Positions 54,240-64,000 of a stretch of DNA of 64,000 nucleotides are shown piece by piece. Below the pieces are notes generated by a model, which saw only the letters and a program-made list of their open reading frames with translations, had not been told where the DNA came from and did not search any database. Within the stretch, counting starts at the first letter, position 1. The number at the start of each line of letters is the position of its first letter. The translations under genes were made by a program, and so were the position numbers. The stretch comes from Gracilaria gracilis (lineage: Eukaryota; Rhodophyta; Florideophyceae; Gracilariales; Gracilariaceae), in assembly GCA_030374805.1 (NCBI GenBank), contig JARGSG010000112.1, forward strand, positions 1 to 64,000, read 5' to 3'.

Positions 54240-54587
54240 TCACCTTGGATTGACCGAAGAGAGCGAGCCACTAATGCTTTTGCAGGCATCCAATGCTGCA
54301 TACGTGGCTAAGGTTATCCAAACCGACGGTTTTGTGTACAATACCTTCGCCAGAAGCCCCAAGGAATTTGAATCGATCACAGCATTTCGTTTGATAACAT
54401 ATTCATCTAGGAAACATTCAGCGATGAAAGCATGATACATGGCCCTCTCATGTAGTTCATTATCAAAATCGTCATCAGCTACACCTGAGAAACGCGAAAG
54501 CATCTGTGTCAAGAGCATTGTGCGTGTTCCTTCTGAGACAGCTACGTTCACTTGGCGGACGATGCAGTTTGACAATTTTGTCGTCAT
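54240..54587 (-). CDS. Hypothetical helical protein, possibly the URB1 C-terminus
   Basis: A 115-codon frame with Ala- and Leu-rich helices (MLLTQMLSRFSGVADDDFDN, LLAKVLYTKPSVWITLATYA). It lies just downstream, on the same strand, of URB1-like coding and could be its frame-shifted end. No domain is recognised. Confidence 0.3.
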   Translation of the reverse strand: MTTKLSNCIVRQVNVAVSEGTRTMLLTQMLSRFSGVADDDFDNELHERAMYHAFIAECFLDEYVIKRNAVIDSNSLGLLAKVLYTKPSVWITLATYAALDACKSISGSLSSVNPR

Positions 54588-54715
54588 TTGCTGAACTTCA
54601 GTATCATCATGATCGCAAAACCTATCGTTATCGTAAACCGCTGAGAATCGAAATGAATAGAACTACGACGCTCTGGCATCATACCACATAAATCAACTCC
54701 GCATTCAAGCAAAGG

Positions 54716-55549
54716 TCAAAGCAATGCGCTAGGCAAATGGTTCCACTGTAGAAGAACTGTTCGACCCAAGTGCCTCAATGCAATAGAGAGTATCGTCATG
54801 TGCTTTTTTACATCCCGACGCCCTTGCAATGACTTCGCAAATTCGGAAAGTATCTTGACTTTCATTATTAGCTGCCTTTCACGCTCAGACCCGTCTAAAG
54901 TATCCTGAACAAACCATGGTACAATTGCGTACCTTGCAACCAGCTCGAATGCCACATCGAGGTCATCATCTCGCTCTACAAATGTTGATAAAGTCCTAGA
55001 CGCGGTAGAACTCAACGAAGATTTGAACAAACTTTTCCTCGAACCAAACATGGACATAGCGTTGATTATTCTACGCTTTTTCAGGACAACCCCGTCCTTC
55101 TTTGTGCGCACCCCTTTCGCAAGTACATCAAAAGTCAGCGAACGGGTTGGTAGAACTTCATCACTCCCTGCTTTGCAATGCACAAGATGATACAAACCCA
55201 AACAATCGTGCACATCAATAGTTGGCGATCGCAAGAAGAAAGTCGTTACAATCTTGTTGGTCGGATGCCTAAGGTTGAGAGCTACGCCAAGGGTTATCCG
55301 AAACCATGCCATGGACAAGGGAAGGCACCGTGTCATCGGTTCACTTATTGAATTCCGCAGTAGCTCTAGCAGGAATACTAGCTGCTTTCTGTCCTTGTAA
55401 AGAGCAGCTGTGGCCCCTTGAGTCTTCATATGATTAGAACTGAGCAGTCTACTAAGCAGCTCGAGGCATGCATACGCTAGGCTCCGTATGGCTTCTTCGC
55501 CTGAAGCCAGGCCTGTGAGAGCGAGGCCGAGAGGCCCTTCACGAACCAC
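54716..55549 (-). CDS. URB1/NPA1-like nucleolar pre-ribosome protein, C-terminal part
   Basis: URB1 (Npa1) is a large helical-repeat protein needed early in 60S ribosome assembly. This 277-codon frame shows the conserved C-terminal pattern: GLASGEEAIRSLAYACLELL, LLELLRNSISEPMTR, the Asn/Pro-containing LNLRHPTNKIVTTFFLRSP, IDVHDCLGLYHLVHC, LTFDVLAKGVRTKKDGVVLK and an Ala-Met-Phe block. The N-terminal two thirds of URB1 is not in the window; coding stops at about 55560 against AT-rich DNA. Confidence 0.62.
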   Translation of the reverse strand: MVREGPLGLALTGLASGEEAIRSLAYACLELLSRLLSSNHMKTQGATAALYKDRKQLVFLLELLRNSISEPMTRCLPLSMAWFRITLGVALNLRHPTNKIVTTFFLRSPTIDVHDCLGLYHLVHCKAGSDEVLPTRSLTFDVLAKGVRTKKDGVVLKKRRIINAMSMFGSRKSLFKSSLSSTASRTLSTFVERDDDLDVAFELVARYAIVPWFVQDTLDGSERERQLIMKVKILSEFAKSLQGRRDVKKHMTILSIALRHLGRTVLLQWNHLPSALL

Positions 55550-55598
55550 ATAATTAACATCAAGAATAGGTTGTGATGGTCTCGAGAGAACTTCCCCT

Positions 55599-55628
55599 AG
55601 TTAGCACCCACTAAAGTGGGTGCTAACT
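55599..55628. repeat. 30-bp near-perfect palindrome
   Basis: AGTTAGCACCCACT and its reverse complement meet with one central mismatch. It marks the border between URB1-like coding and a long AT-rich region. Confidence 0.85.
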
Positions 55629-56860
55629 ACTGTAAACTGTTGGGTCCTGTCTCGTTTCTTGTAGTTCTATTGGCTACGGGTTTGGGTTTGTCTCAATATT
55701 TACAGTAAACACAAACCTCACAGGTGCTTTACCACACTTCTGATGAAGTGCTAAAGCGCGCATTCTGAACGTCGCCATCGTATGAGCCAATCTACAGACA
55801 CGATCAATAGATAGTGCACGCTTTAGCTTGCTCGCGCGCCAAAAGTGTGACGTCAGCGCAAGCAATGTGCCAAGCAACAGAGAAAGTAACTCTTTCTAAA
55901 TATGACCTGCCACGTAACAGACAACACCTGTAAAGTTCAGCCTACTACGAACACGTGTATCTTCTGGCTTACATAAAAACCAAAAACAATCTAAAGCATA
56001 ATTGACAAATAATACCAAAGGAAACAAATTTCAGTAGACAAAAAATTATTGCCCCACGCAAAACTCTACTGCAAAATGTGTAAACACTAGCAAAACATAC
56101 AGTGTATGCCTGAGTTTACAACTTTTCAATTTAAACCAAGTCAAAATCAAAACTTTTACACGTTGGTTTTCCAAAATACTTCTTTTTAATACAGAGTGCG
56201 TGTTATAGTACTTAGTTTATCATAATTCAAAAAATGTTCAAAACAATACAACAATCAAAAACTTTTTGATCAACTTTTGGGCCACTACAACGGGTCTAAA
56301 CCATGATGAGAAAACCAAATTATCACTAAATATGTGCCTTAAAATGTGAAATTATCATTAACTGCTCTAAATTTTTATTTCTCAATAAAAAGCTCTCAAA
56401 CTTTCGCAACATACAACAGACTCTCAACTTCACCCCCACACCCTTTAAGTGCACATACAGAAAACTTCAATACTTTTCGTTCTTCAATGTCAACAATTTC
56501 TTTCAAATTTGCGTCAATCATAATCGAATGATCTAATTCATTCCGAACTCGTAGCCGAACAATCCATATTTCAGAGTTAAAATTTGCTAGCCACTGCATC
56601 TTATTTTCTCCAAAACTTGCATCTTTCGCCTTTCAAAAATTTGTCCCGGGGACGAAAAAATGCAAAGACCTTTGTGAATTTCCAATAGATCTGAAACATA
56701 CTGACTTTTTTCGTAATTTCTTATCCAATTGAAGCGCCACCTCTCCAGAAACGAGCCTAGCGATACCATTAACCAAAGCAAACATGAGTCATCTTCCTTT
56801 CTTTCTGGTTCCTATAATTATTCTTTTAGTAAAATGTTCTGATCCAAGTGTGCTTTTTGG
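55629..56860. other. AT-rich region without a clear gene
   Basis: About 1.2 kb, strongly AT-rich. A minus-strand frame at 55674-55877 (67 codons) and others of about 60 codons look spurious. No LTRs or target-site duplications are seen, but the region borders a palindrome, so a degenerate element is possible. Confidence 0.5.
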
Positions 56861-57217
56861 TCACGATCCTGGCCCAATTTTCATTAAAGAGAACCCGGGA
56901 TGATCCAGACACCAATTTTGAACTTTGCGCCGAATATGTGGCGATGCCCGTCTGATGTTCGCTTTGGTGATTCTTATCGTCGGTGGAAGAGGAAGTGCCA
57001 CCCTTTTAGCTCTCTCGGTCTCCGCTGTGACCTTGAAAGATGAATAGCCCCACCCAGGTGACTGTAAGGAGTTGATTTCGATTCGATACATAGATGCGAT
57101 AGAATTCTGCGCACTGGATGCGGCATAGAAGTTTCCGGCAGCAAGAGCCCTATTTCCGGTTGTTGAGCAGTCTCCCGCCATGATCTTTTCCACTCCGCAT
57201 CTGTCCGAGCTTGCCAT
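56861..57217 (-). CDS. Hypothetical protein
   Basis: A 118-codon frame (MASSDRCGVEKIMAGDCSTT, VALPLPPTIRITKANIRRAS) without a recognised domain. It overlaps the start of a plus-strand frame; only one of the two is likely real. Confidence 0.25.
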   Translation of the reverse strand: MASSDRCGVEKIMAGDCSTTGNRALAAGNFYAASSAQNSIASMYRIEINSLQSPGWGYSSFKVTAETERAKRVALPLPPTIRITKANIRRASPHIRRKVQNWCLDHPGFSLMKIGPGS

Positions 57218-57759
57218 TGACGTGAATGTCTCTTTGACAATCGATAACCTGCTACGTACCCTTGGCTGCTCTCAGTATGGTTTTGAGCTGATCTTAGGCT
57301 TCTTATTTAACCAGGTAGAACATGGATGCGTAGAAGGAGCCACACAGACATGCACTGCTGTTGCTTACCTGATTTGGTGTTCGCCTGTGGCTAGATTAGG
57401 TTCGTTAGGTGGCTCTGGCTGTATCTTTTCTTAAGTGCTCGCAGGCCGATTGACATGTAACTTTTTTAGGTAACATTCCCTTCTGTGGTGATTGTCTGAC
57501 CTTCGATGCTCAATATGCACAAGATTGCTACTACTTGGAATACACAACGACGTGGAAGGCAAAATTTGGCATCAATATGATTTCCTGGCTGTTCAAACTT
57601 GATCCCACAGCTAACAAAGGGGCAGGTTTTGATAGATTCAAACAGCAGCATTGTCAGCGTAACGCAACGTGCGTAGCTTACATTCAAGGTACCCAAAAGG
57701 GCTATTTTTTAGAGCGGAGCAGTGAGCACGAGTTCTTTTCGTTACCATTGCTTTCGTGA
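57180..57759 (+). CDS. Hypothetical Cys-containing protein with one intron
   Basis: A first open piece (57180-57434; IDNLLRTLGCSQYGFELILG) and, after an intron-like stretch ending TTTTTTAG at about 57470, a second piece. The second begins GNIPFCGDCLTFDAQYAQDC and continues KLDPTANKGAGFDRFKQQHC to TGA. The paired cysteines suggest a secreted or lumenal protein. No family is recognised. Confidence 0.35.
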
Positions 57760-58011
57760 CCACCCGTTTTGGGTGGACCCGTCAGGCAGATGTTAGAATA
57801 TGTTGCGCAAGGTACGCAAAATCAGTCAAGGAGTGACCGTCACCGAGAATAAACGTCACTGAAGCCTCCAAACGTCTTAATTACACACCTTTTCTTCTGG
57901 TGTGTGACGTCTCGTGCTAACGTTTTCGGGGCGGTTTGTGTGCACAGCATTCAAAAGGTGCGCTCGGCTGGAGATCGTTGCTGTCATCACCGCATCTTGC
58001 AAACAACCCTT

Positions 58012-59100
58012 TGCGCATGTCTGAGCTTGGTCGGGTGGCACAAGCTAGACTCGGAAACGAGTGACGCTGAGTCCCACACCACCGTCCATAGCAAAGCCCA
58101 CGCCCGACGACGTACCGACCGTTCTGCGCTGACATCACCAGCGTGCGATAATCATATCCGTTTCCGCCGTTTGTTGTTGTTGGCTACTCTGATCCAGTGT
58201 GCACGCGTGCGCACGCGCAAGCACGTATATGGGTGTGCCACGACAGGCGTCTCCACCACGTTGCTCACTCATCAGCAAACACGAAGAACATGAGATGTCG
58301 CCCGCCGACAACAAGCAGCGTGCCTCTCCGCTTCTCCAAATTTCTCTCTTCCTGCTGTACAAAGATCGTGTGTACGCGCATGTCTGCACTTGGTCGGGTG
58401 GCACCAGCTAGACTCGGAGACGAGTGGCGCTGAGTCCCACACCACCGTCCATAGCAAAGCCCACGCCCGACGACGTACCGACCGTTCTGCGCTGACATCA
58501 CCAGCGTGTGATAATCATATCCGTTTCCGCCGTTTGTTGTTGTTGGCTACTCTGATCCAGTGTGCACGCGTGCGCACGCGCGAGCACGTATATGGGTGTG
58601 CCACGACAGGCGTCTCCACCACGTTTCTCACTCATCAGCAAACACGAAGAACATGAGATGTCGCCCGCCGACAACAAGCAGCGTGCCTCTCCGCTTCTCC
58701 AAATTTCTCTCTTCTTGCATTAGAAAGATCGTGGGTACGCGCATGTCTGCACTTGGTCGGGTGGCACCAGCTAGACTCGGAGACGAGTGGCGCTGAGTCC
58801 CACACCACCGTCCATAGCAAAGCCCACGCCCGACGACGTACCGACCGTTCTGCGCTGACCTCACCAGCGTGTGATAATCATATTCGTTCCCACCGTTTGT
58901 TGTTGTTGGCTACTCCGATCCAGTGTGCACGCGTTCGCACGCGCGAGCACGTACATGGGTGTGCCAGGACAGGCGTCTCCACCACGTTGCCCACTCATCA
59001 GCAAACACGAATAACATGAGATGTCGCCCGCCGACAACAAGCAGCGTGCCTCTCCGATTCTCCAAATTTTTCTCTTCTTGCCTTAGAAAGATCGTGTGTA
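58012..59100. repeat. Satellite: three tandem copies of a 363-bp unit
   Basis: The marker TGGTCGGGTGGCA occurs at 58028, 58391 and 58754, exactly 363 bp apart. The copies are nearly identical apart from scattered substitutions. Each unit contains a CACGCGTGCGCACGCGCGAG-like alternating tract. The third unit ends about 18 bp before the retrotransposon LTR. Confidence 0.95.
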
Positions 59101-59118
59101 CGTAAGAACGCTACATAC

Positions 59119-59672
59119 TGTAGTATAGTGGGCCCGGGTTGGTGCAGAGTGTGTCTGATCAGCCATTCACGTACGAAGGGGTAGTGCACGATGGGCTGGT
59201 GCAGTGGCACCGTCACGTGTACGATCTGGTGACCAAGTGCCGGACGGGTTGGCCGAGCGTACAAGTTAGACACATGTGGTGATGGTGTGGTGCTGGGTGG
59301 TGGCAATGCAAATTAGACCGATCGTACAGTAGTTAGTAATGGGGCCCAGACCCGATATTTAGTTGTAGCTCGGATCTCCCGAGGCCCCCAATCGTAAACG
59401 ACAAGCATCTTCTGCCCAACGTCTTCTTCGCTAGTTTGCACTAACGATAGACCGCACGGCTACTCCTTTATTGGGTTTCTCAGACCGTTCTTACCCTTCT
59501 GCACGTTCCTGTACGTGCCTGGTGATACCAATCGTTCACTCTCCCCTCGACCGCCCGGTGCTTCCGCTCCTTCTCTCCGCTCGGATTCCTTACAGTCACA
59601 AGACTGTACGCTACCGCCGCTCCTGTCTCAAGACCGCTTCGGACTCTCTCCCTTTTTGTGCATTATACCACA
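59119..59672 (+). repeat. Probable 5' LTR of the Ty3/Gypsy element (554 bp)
   Basis: Starts TGTAGTATAG and ends TTATACCACA: a TG...CA pair with 8 of 10 inverted terminal bases. The left edge lies directly after the satellite and the right edge directly before a TGG-starting primer-binding-like sequence. The 3' LTR is outside the window, so the boundaries cannot be confirmed by comparison. Confidence 0.7.
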
Positions 59673-59673
59673 T

Positions 59674-59691
59674 TGGTCTCCCGATCTAGAA
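59674..59691 (+). other. Candidate tRNA primer-binding site
   Basis: TGGTCTCCCGATCTAGAA starts 1 base after the LTR. TGG pairs with the CCA end of a tRNA. Which tRNA cannot be said. Confidence 0.4.
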
Positions 59692-59748
59692 GTGGAATTC
59701 GAGACCTTACGGAGCAGCAGAACCGATCGTGGAACCGATACGTGCAGT

Positions 59749-61950
59749 ATGAGTCATCGTCCGCACGGAAAAATGGGTGAAGGGTCTTTGGTCGAAAAAG
59801 ACTCCGCAAATTCCGTACCGGTCGCAATTCGCGCCGCTTCGGATGTCGCTTCGGTTGGCCGCCGGAGCACCCGAAGTAACGCGACGGCCTACGTCACGCC
59901 TTCAGAGAAGCCCGAACGGATTATCCGAGACGGTTCCGCACGTAATAGGTCTAAGTCCGAACGGAACGAGGACGAGGCAATTGCGCTCGCTCCCTTTCCC
60001 GGAACGGAGAAGACGCCGCGGGGCGAAGCTGGCCCCGCGCCGCCACTCCTTACCGAGCGGACTACCGCACGGGAACTCTTGGCAGGGATCGCTCCCTACG
60101 CCCTGCAGAGTCTCCGAACGGAAATTGAGGTCCACGTCCCCATGGCAGTGGAGACGTACCTCAAGGACCGAATCCCGGCGCTTCTGCACCAGGATATTCC
60201 ACCGATCGTACACGATATGGTCAGGAATATCCTGAAGACAGACCGTTCGAAACCTGCTACGTCAGCTCTGAACAGTACACTGGCCGCACTGGTAGCTCAG
60301 CTACCGGCCCACCCACCGAAATCTTTTATTGACCGTACGGACAATGCACCCGCTAGCGGCGAGAGGCAACACCGACCGGAACTGAAGAAGGGCCCGACGA
60401 AGGGTCCGACCGGAGTGTACCTCCCGCCAGTCAGCCCGCAGGATGATCCGAACGGAAGCTCAGGAGATTCCTCCGCCGAAAGGAGGAATCGCCGCCGCAG
60501 AGGCGGTAGACCGAGCGGAAGTTCCGGTTCGGATGACGCGCCCCGTAAACGGAAAAATCGTCGCCGCCAGAGAAGGCGACGATCAGCCAGAACGGACTCG
60601 GACTCTTCGGAGTCATCGTGGGATGACGACCGCACGGATTCGGAAGTCGACCGACACTCCCGCAGCCCTCGAAGGAGGGGGAAGTCCGATCGGTATCGTT
60701 CCCGTTCGGACAGGCTGATGCTAAAACGCATCAGGTCCTTGAACGAGAAGTTCGCCAAAGTGGTGGACTACCGTACGTACAGGTTGCTCAGGAGGAGCCA
60801 GACGTACAATTCGCGGGTGGCGCGCAAGATTGCGCGCTACCAAAAGAAATTGAATGTCCAGATGAAGGGTCATTCCTTTTCCGGGACGGATCCGATATCG
60901 GTGCCCAATTTCTTACAGTGGTTTAAAACCGCTTTGAACCATAACAGACTCACTGAGGGGGCAGCCCTCTGGTGTTTCCAGTTTTACCTGACCGGACCGG
61001 CGCACGCTCTGGTTCAGTCTCGGCTCGAAGGTGAGTCTGGCTCTGTCGACCGTACTCGGGATGAGTCTCTCCATACGTACGAAGAGGTAGTCAACTTTCT
61101 GTTGACCACGTACGCAACGGATGAGATCATTGCCGACGCGGCCGCAGAGGTCACCCTCTGCCGCCAAGTGTCAGGCATGTCCAAAACGGAATTCGCCCAG
61201 AAGCTCTGGACGAAAGCCCTCCGTTGCAGAAATGTCTTTACCGATCGGAATTTGAAGGGGATCTTCGTCGAAGGTCTCCTTGCCGCCATACGGTCAAAGG
61301 TGAGGAATCACCTCACCTCGCATCCCAATATCGGATACGATGCACTTGCCCGTTACGCGGAATCGTACGGAGACACCCATCGTGCCTCACGTCGACAGTC
61401 CGTTCGGGTCGATACTCAAAAGCCAACCGCTGGGAAAGAGTCCTCTCGTACCGCCCGGAAGGTTCACAGTATCGATACCCCGTCGGGATAGATCTATTCC
61501 GTATCGGACGAAGACGAGGAACATGTCCTCGCAGTGTCCCGCACGTCCTCCATGCCCTCGCCTCCCACTACGCCCTCGGCTTCAACGCCAGCTCAGTCCG
61601 TTCGGTCTTATCCCAGTCCTGCCAGCTCCAGGGTACGGCAACCCGAGGGGCAGGCACCAGTTAGACCGTGTCTGATTTGCCTTTCGCGGGAGCCCAACTG
61701 CTGTCAGTTGCTCCCCCCGGACCTAAAGGAGAAGCTGCTGGCCATACGGGAGGCTAATTATCAGCAACGCCGCGAGGAAAGCTATTACAGTGCCTACCAG
61801 ACCGGACGGAAAACTGATACCCCGAAGGACAATGTAGGATATCGCCAGGGCGGACAGCCTCGCCAGACGTACTCACCAAGACCGACACAGGCCGTCATGC
61901 TGGTAGAGGAGCCTGCTCCCCACCAGGAAAACGACCAGGAGAAAGCGTAG
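59749..61950 (+). CDS. Retrotransposon Gag, with an in-frame TAG
   Basis: ATG 59749 is the first Met after the LTR. The N-terminal part is charged; a Ser/Arg-rich stretch (RRNRRRRGGRPSGSSGSDD region, 60485-60720) is followed by a capsid-like domain (FLQWFKTALNHNRLTEGAAL, FLTTYATDEIIADAAAE-type, VSGMSKTEFAQKLWTKALR). TAG at 61489-61491 falls between DTPSG and IYSVSDEDEE; the same frame continues to 61950. Readthrough of a Gag stop is known in some retroelements, but a point mutation is as likely. No CCHC knuckle is seen. Confidence 0.85.
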
Positions 61951-61958
61951 AGGCATCG

Positions 61959-62018
61959 CCTCCTCCACAGAGGCCTAGCCTCCTCCACAGAGGCCTAGCC
62001 TCCTCCACAGAGGCCTAG
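61959..62018 (+). repeat. Three 20-bp tandem repeats between gag and pol
   Basis: CCTCCTCCACAGAGGCCTAG is present three times without change, directly after the gag stop. Each carries a TAG and the palindrome AGGCCT. Confidence 0.95.
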
Positions 62019-62031
62019 TCTCGCCCCGTCA

Positions 62032-64000
62032 GTGACAGACCGAACGGACTCCATCCGGGGGAAGTCCCCTGTCCTGACATGTGACCTGACCGATACGGAC
62101 ACTGAAACCGAAACAGTCCTCTTTTCAAGCGCGAACTACAAGGTGCACGTGTCGGTTGGCCTCAACACGGCACTGATGTATCCGTTAACTGGAGTTCTTG
62201 ATACCGGAGCCGGACCCTGTCTGGTTCACGAACGCCATCTCCCCCCGAATTGGCGCTCAAAACTCCGACCGGACGTAAGACCCCGAATTACGGACGCGTC
62301 GAAGAACCGAGTGGACTTTGTGGGAGTTCTCCCCCTTATGGTCCGAATCGGTGACCTCAATGTACGAATACAGTTCCTGGTGGTTTCTAACCTCTCCACC
62401 AGCGTACTACTCGTACTTCTTTTATTGACAAGTACGTCTTGGCAATACTACCACCAAAACGGACAATACTTCTACGACACTCAAAACCAGTGTCTATACA
62501 GTCTTCCGCCTACGGACCAAATGCACCTTCCGCGCCGGAACCAGAACCCGAACGGGAAACTCTATCTAATAAGATACACGTTGCCCGTCCGGTTGTTCTA
62601 CTCCCAATGTCGGAAACGAACGTCTTGGTAACCACCAAAACGTCCGGCTTGGTCTTTCTACAGTCTCATCACCGAACGGGATCAACGCTTGAACTCACAC
62701 TCCTCGCGGGTGGAGTTATGGAGCTCCGACCAGACGTACCCTTTCTCGTTCGCGTGGCGAACTTTTCTGACCACTCGGTTCGACTACACAAGACCACCGT
62801 TATTGGACTTGCCCTTCCATCTCCTGTAGCGCTCATAACTCCGCAACCATCGTCGCGGATCGACGAGTCTAAGGAGGGGGAACACATTCCGATTTCGGGT
62901 AATAATTCCGAACGGGAATACAAGGATACCGAACAGGAGCAAGAAACCGTACGGAAAGATGAGAACGATTGGACCAGCAAGGTACAGATCAGTCCTGAGT
63001 ATGTTACCGAACGGGACAAAGTCATTGAGATACTTCGACCATTTGCGGACATGTGGGACGGTCATCTCGGAACGATTGCGGCAGCGAAGCATCTGGAACC
63101 AGGCTCGAAGCCCATATTCCAGATGCCGTACCGTGCTGGACCCGCTCGGAGAGAACTCGAACGTAAGGAGGTGACAAAGCAGCTCGCTGCTGGTGTCATA
63201 GAACCGTCATCGGCAGAATGGGCCAGCCCGGTCGTATTTGCGCTCAAGAAAGACGGAAGCCTTCGCTTCTGCGTCGACTACCGCCGGTTGAACGCTACGA
63301 CCGTACGAGACACATACCCACTACCCCGAATGGACGAGTGCATCGACTCTCTTGGAGATGCACAAATCTTCTCCACTTTGGACGCCAACAGTGGTTATTG
63401 GCAGACCGAAATGGATGAAGCAGACCGGGACAAAACGACGGTAACGTCGCAAATGGGACTGTACCGCTATCGGAGAATGCCGTTTGGACTCAAGAACGCA
63501 CCGGCTACATTCCAGCGTGCTCTCGATATCATCCTTTCACGGGTGAAGTGGCAGTACGCACTGGTGTATCTTGATGACGTAATCATCTATTCCCGGACGG
63601 TTGCAGAGCATTATGACCATGTGCGGACCATACTTCATATGCTCCGTTCGGCTGGTGTTACTCTCCGATTGGACAAATGCTACTTTTTCAGTGGCACCGT
63701 GGACTATCTAGGCCACGTAATCCGACCAGGAAAGCTTCAAGTGTCTCTCAAGACACAGAACGCTATCAAGCAGGCTAAACCGCCTACGACCCAGATGGAG
63801 CTCCGATCGTTCTTGGGGCTCTGTAACGTTTTCTGTCGGTTTGTCGCAAACTTCGCCCGAATTGCCACTCCATTGAACCGCAAGTTGGAGAAGGGGCAAC
63901 CCACGAAGTTTGAGACATTGACCGATACGGAATACGAAGCCTTTGACGAATTGCGTCAGAGACTGATACGCCCGCCCATTTTGGCCATTCCCCGTCAAGG
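62032..64000 (+). CDS. Retrotransposon Pol: aspartic protease and reverse transcriptase (partial)
   Basis: Protease motif LTGVLDTGAGPCLVHE, then FIDKYVLAILPPKR in the next frame after a one-base loss at about 62412. Then come the RT blocks: ASPVVFALKKDGSLRFCVDY, YPLPRMDECIDSLGDAQIFS, MPFGLKNAPATFQRALD, the active site VYLDDVIIYS, LDKCYFFSGTVDYLGHVI and the RNase H-tether-like RSFLGLCNVFCRFV. The frame is open at the window end. Order and motifs are Ty3/Gypsy. Confidence 0.93.

Larger units (their letters stand above)
59119..64000 (+). mobile_element. Ty3/Gypsy LTR retrotransposon, 3' part beyond the window
   Basis: A 5' LTR, a primer-binding-like site, gag, aspartic protease and reverse transcriptase in the Ty3/Gypsy order. 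The protease and the RT frame need one extra base near 62412, and gag has an in-frame TAG. RNase H, integrase and the 3' LTR are not in the window. Codon use is CGN- and GTAC-rich, unlike the neighbours. Confidence 0.93.

Noticed and set aside
1-64000. Reassigned stop codons (TAG or TAA as sense)
   Set aside because: NDUFA13 ends naturally in TAG, LigA, MutS2 and uL2 in TAA, UGGT and MYB in TGA. Thousands of codons in UGGT, DnaE and the Ulp1 gene lack internal stops. A reassigned code would show many more.
1-64000. tRNA or rRNA genes
   Set aside because: No convincing T-loop/A-box combination or rRNA sequence was seen by eye; a covariance-model scan would be needed to exclude them.

Overview
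The window is nuclear DNA of a eukaryote. Several genes carry short canonical GT-AG introns (about 70-160 bp): NDUFA13, SPO11, MutS2 and the MULE transposase. Eukaryote-specific genes (UGGT, GANP/SAC3, SMC1, SPO11, URB1, PNKP, NDUFA13) lie beside bacterial-type DNA-maintenance genes (NAD+-dependent DNA ligase, C-family DNA polymerase DnaE, MutS2). The DnaE sequence is cyanobacterial in style, and DnaE and MutS2 begin with basic, Phe-containing N-termini. This points to an alga with a primary plastid, perhaps a red alga or glaucophyte. The species cannot be named from the sequence alone.

Layout. 0-12.4 kb: LigA (+) converges on a long DnaE gene (-), followed by MutS2 (-). 12.4-13.9 kb: a GC-rich divergent promoter and mitochondrial ribosomal protein uL2 (+), then a 62-nt near-perfect palindrome. 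14.1-20.5 kb: a small membrane protein, the ER folding sensor UGGT (-), and a divergently transcribed SHAQKYF-type MYB factor (+). 20.5-24.5 kb: a fragment zone with 3' pieces of PNKP, PGM3/AGM1 and PanB, plus a palindrome-bearing tandem repeat. 24.5-28.5 kb: a carotenoid oxygenase and a Ulp1-like protease. 29.9-36.0 kb: a complete Mutator-like (MULE) transposon with about 196-bp terminal inverted repeats, a perfect 9-bp target-site duplication, a transposase and its own Ulp1 protease. 36-45.3 kb: an unidentified multi-exon gene, a long RRM-SAC3-GANP mRNA-export gene and a Nudix hydrolase. 45.4-48.8 kb: SPO11, split by a roughly 2.1-kb insert that carries a Uma2-type nuclease gene and a copied piece of MutS2 with its intron. 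49-52.9 kb: an intact NDUFA13, then a mosaic of FAD monooxygenase, SMC1 and farnesyl diphosphate synthase fragments. 54-57.8 kb: URB1-like sequence and AT-rich DNA. 58.0-59.1 kb: a 363-bp satellite. 59.1 kb to the end: a Ty3/Gypsy LTR retrotransposon that runs off the window.

Two features cut across the whole window. First, most long genes are broken by one-base indels, usually apparent one-base losses, and about a dozen in-frame stops interrupt otherwise continuous protein homology. Second, many genes are only pieces that abut other gene pieces. Read error, assembly error and real decay cannot be separated here; raw reads and RNA would decide. The intact NDUFA13, which ends in TAG, together with thousands of stop-free codons elsewhere, argues against a changed genetic code.
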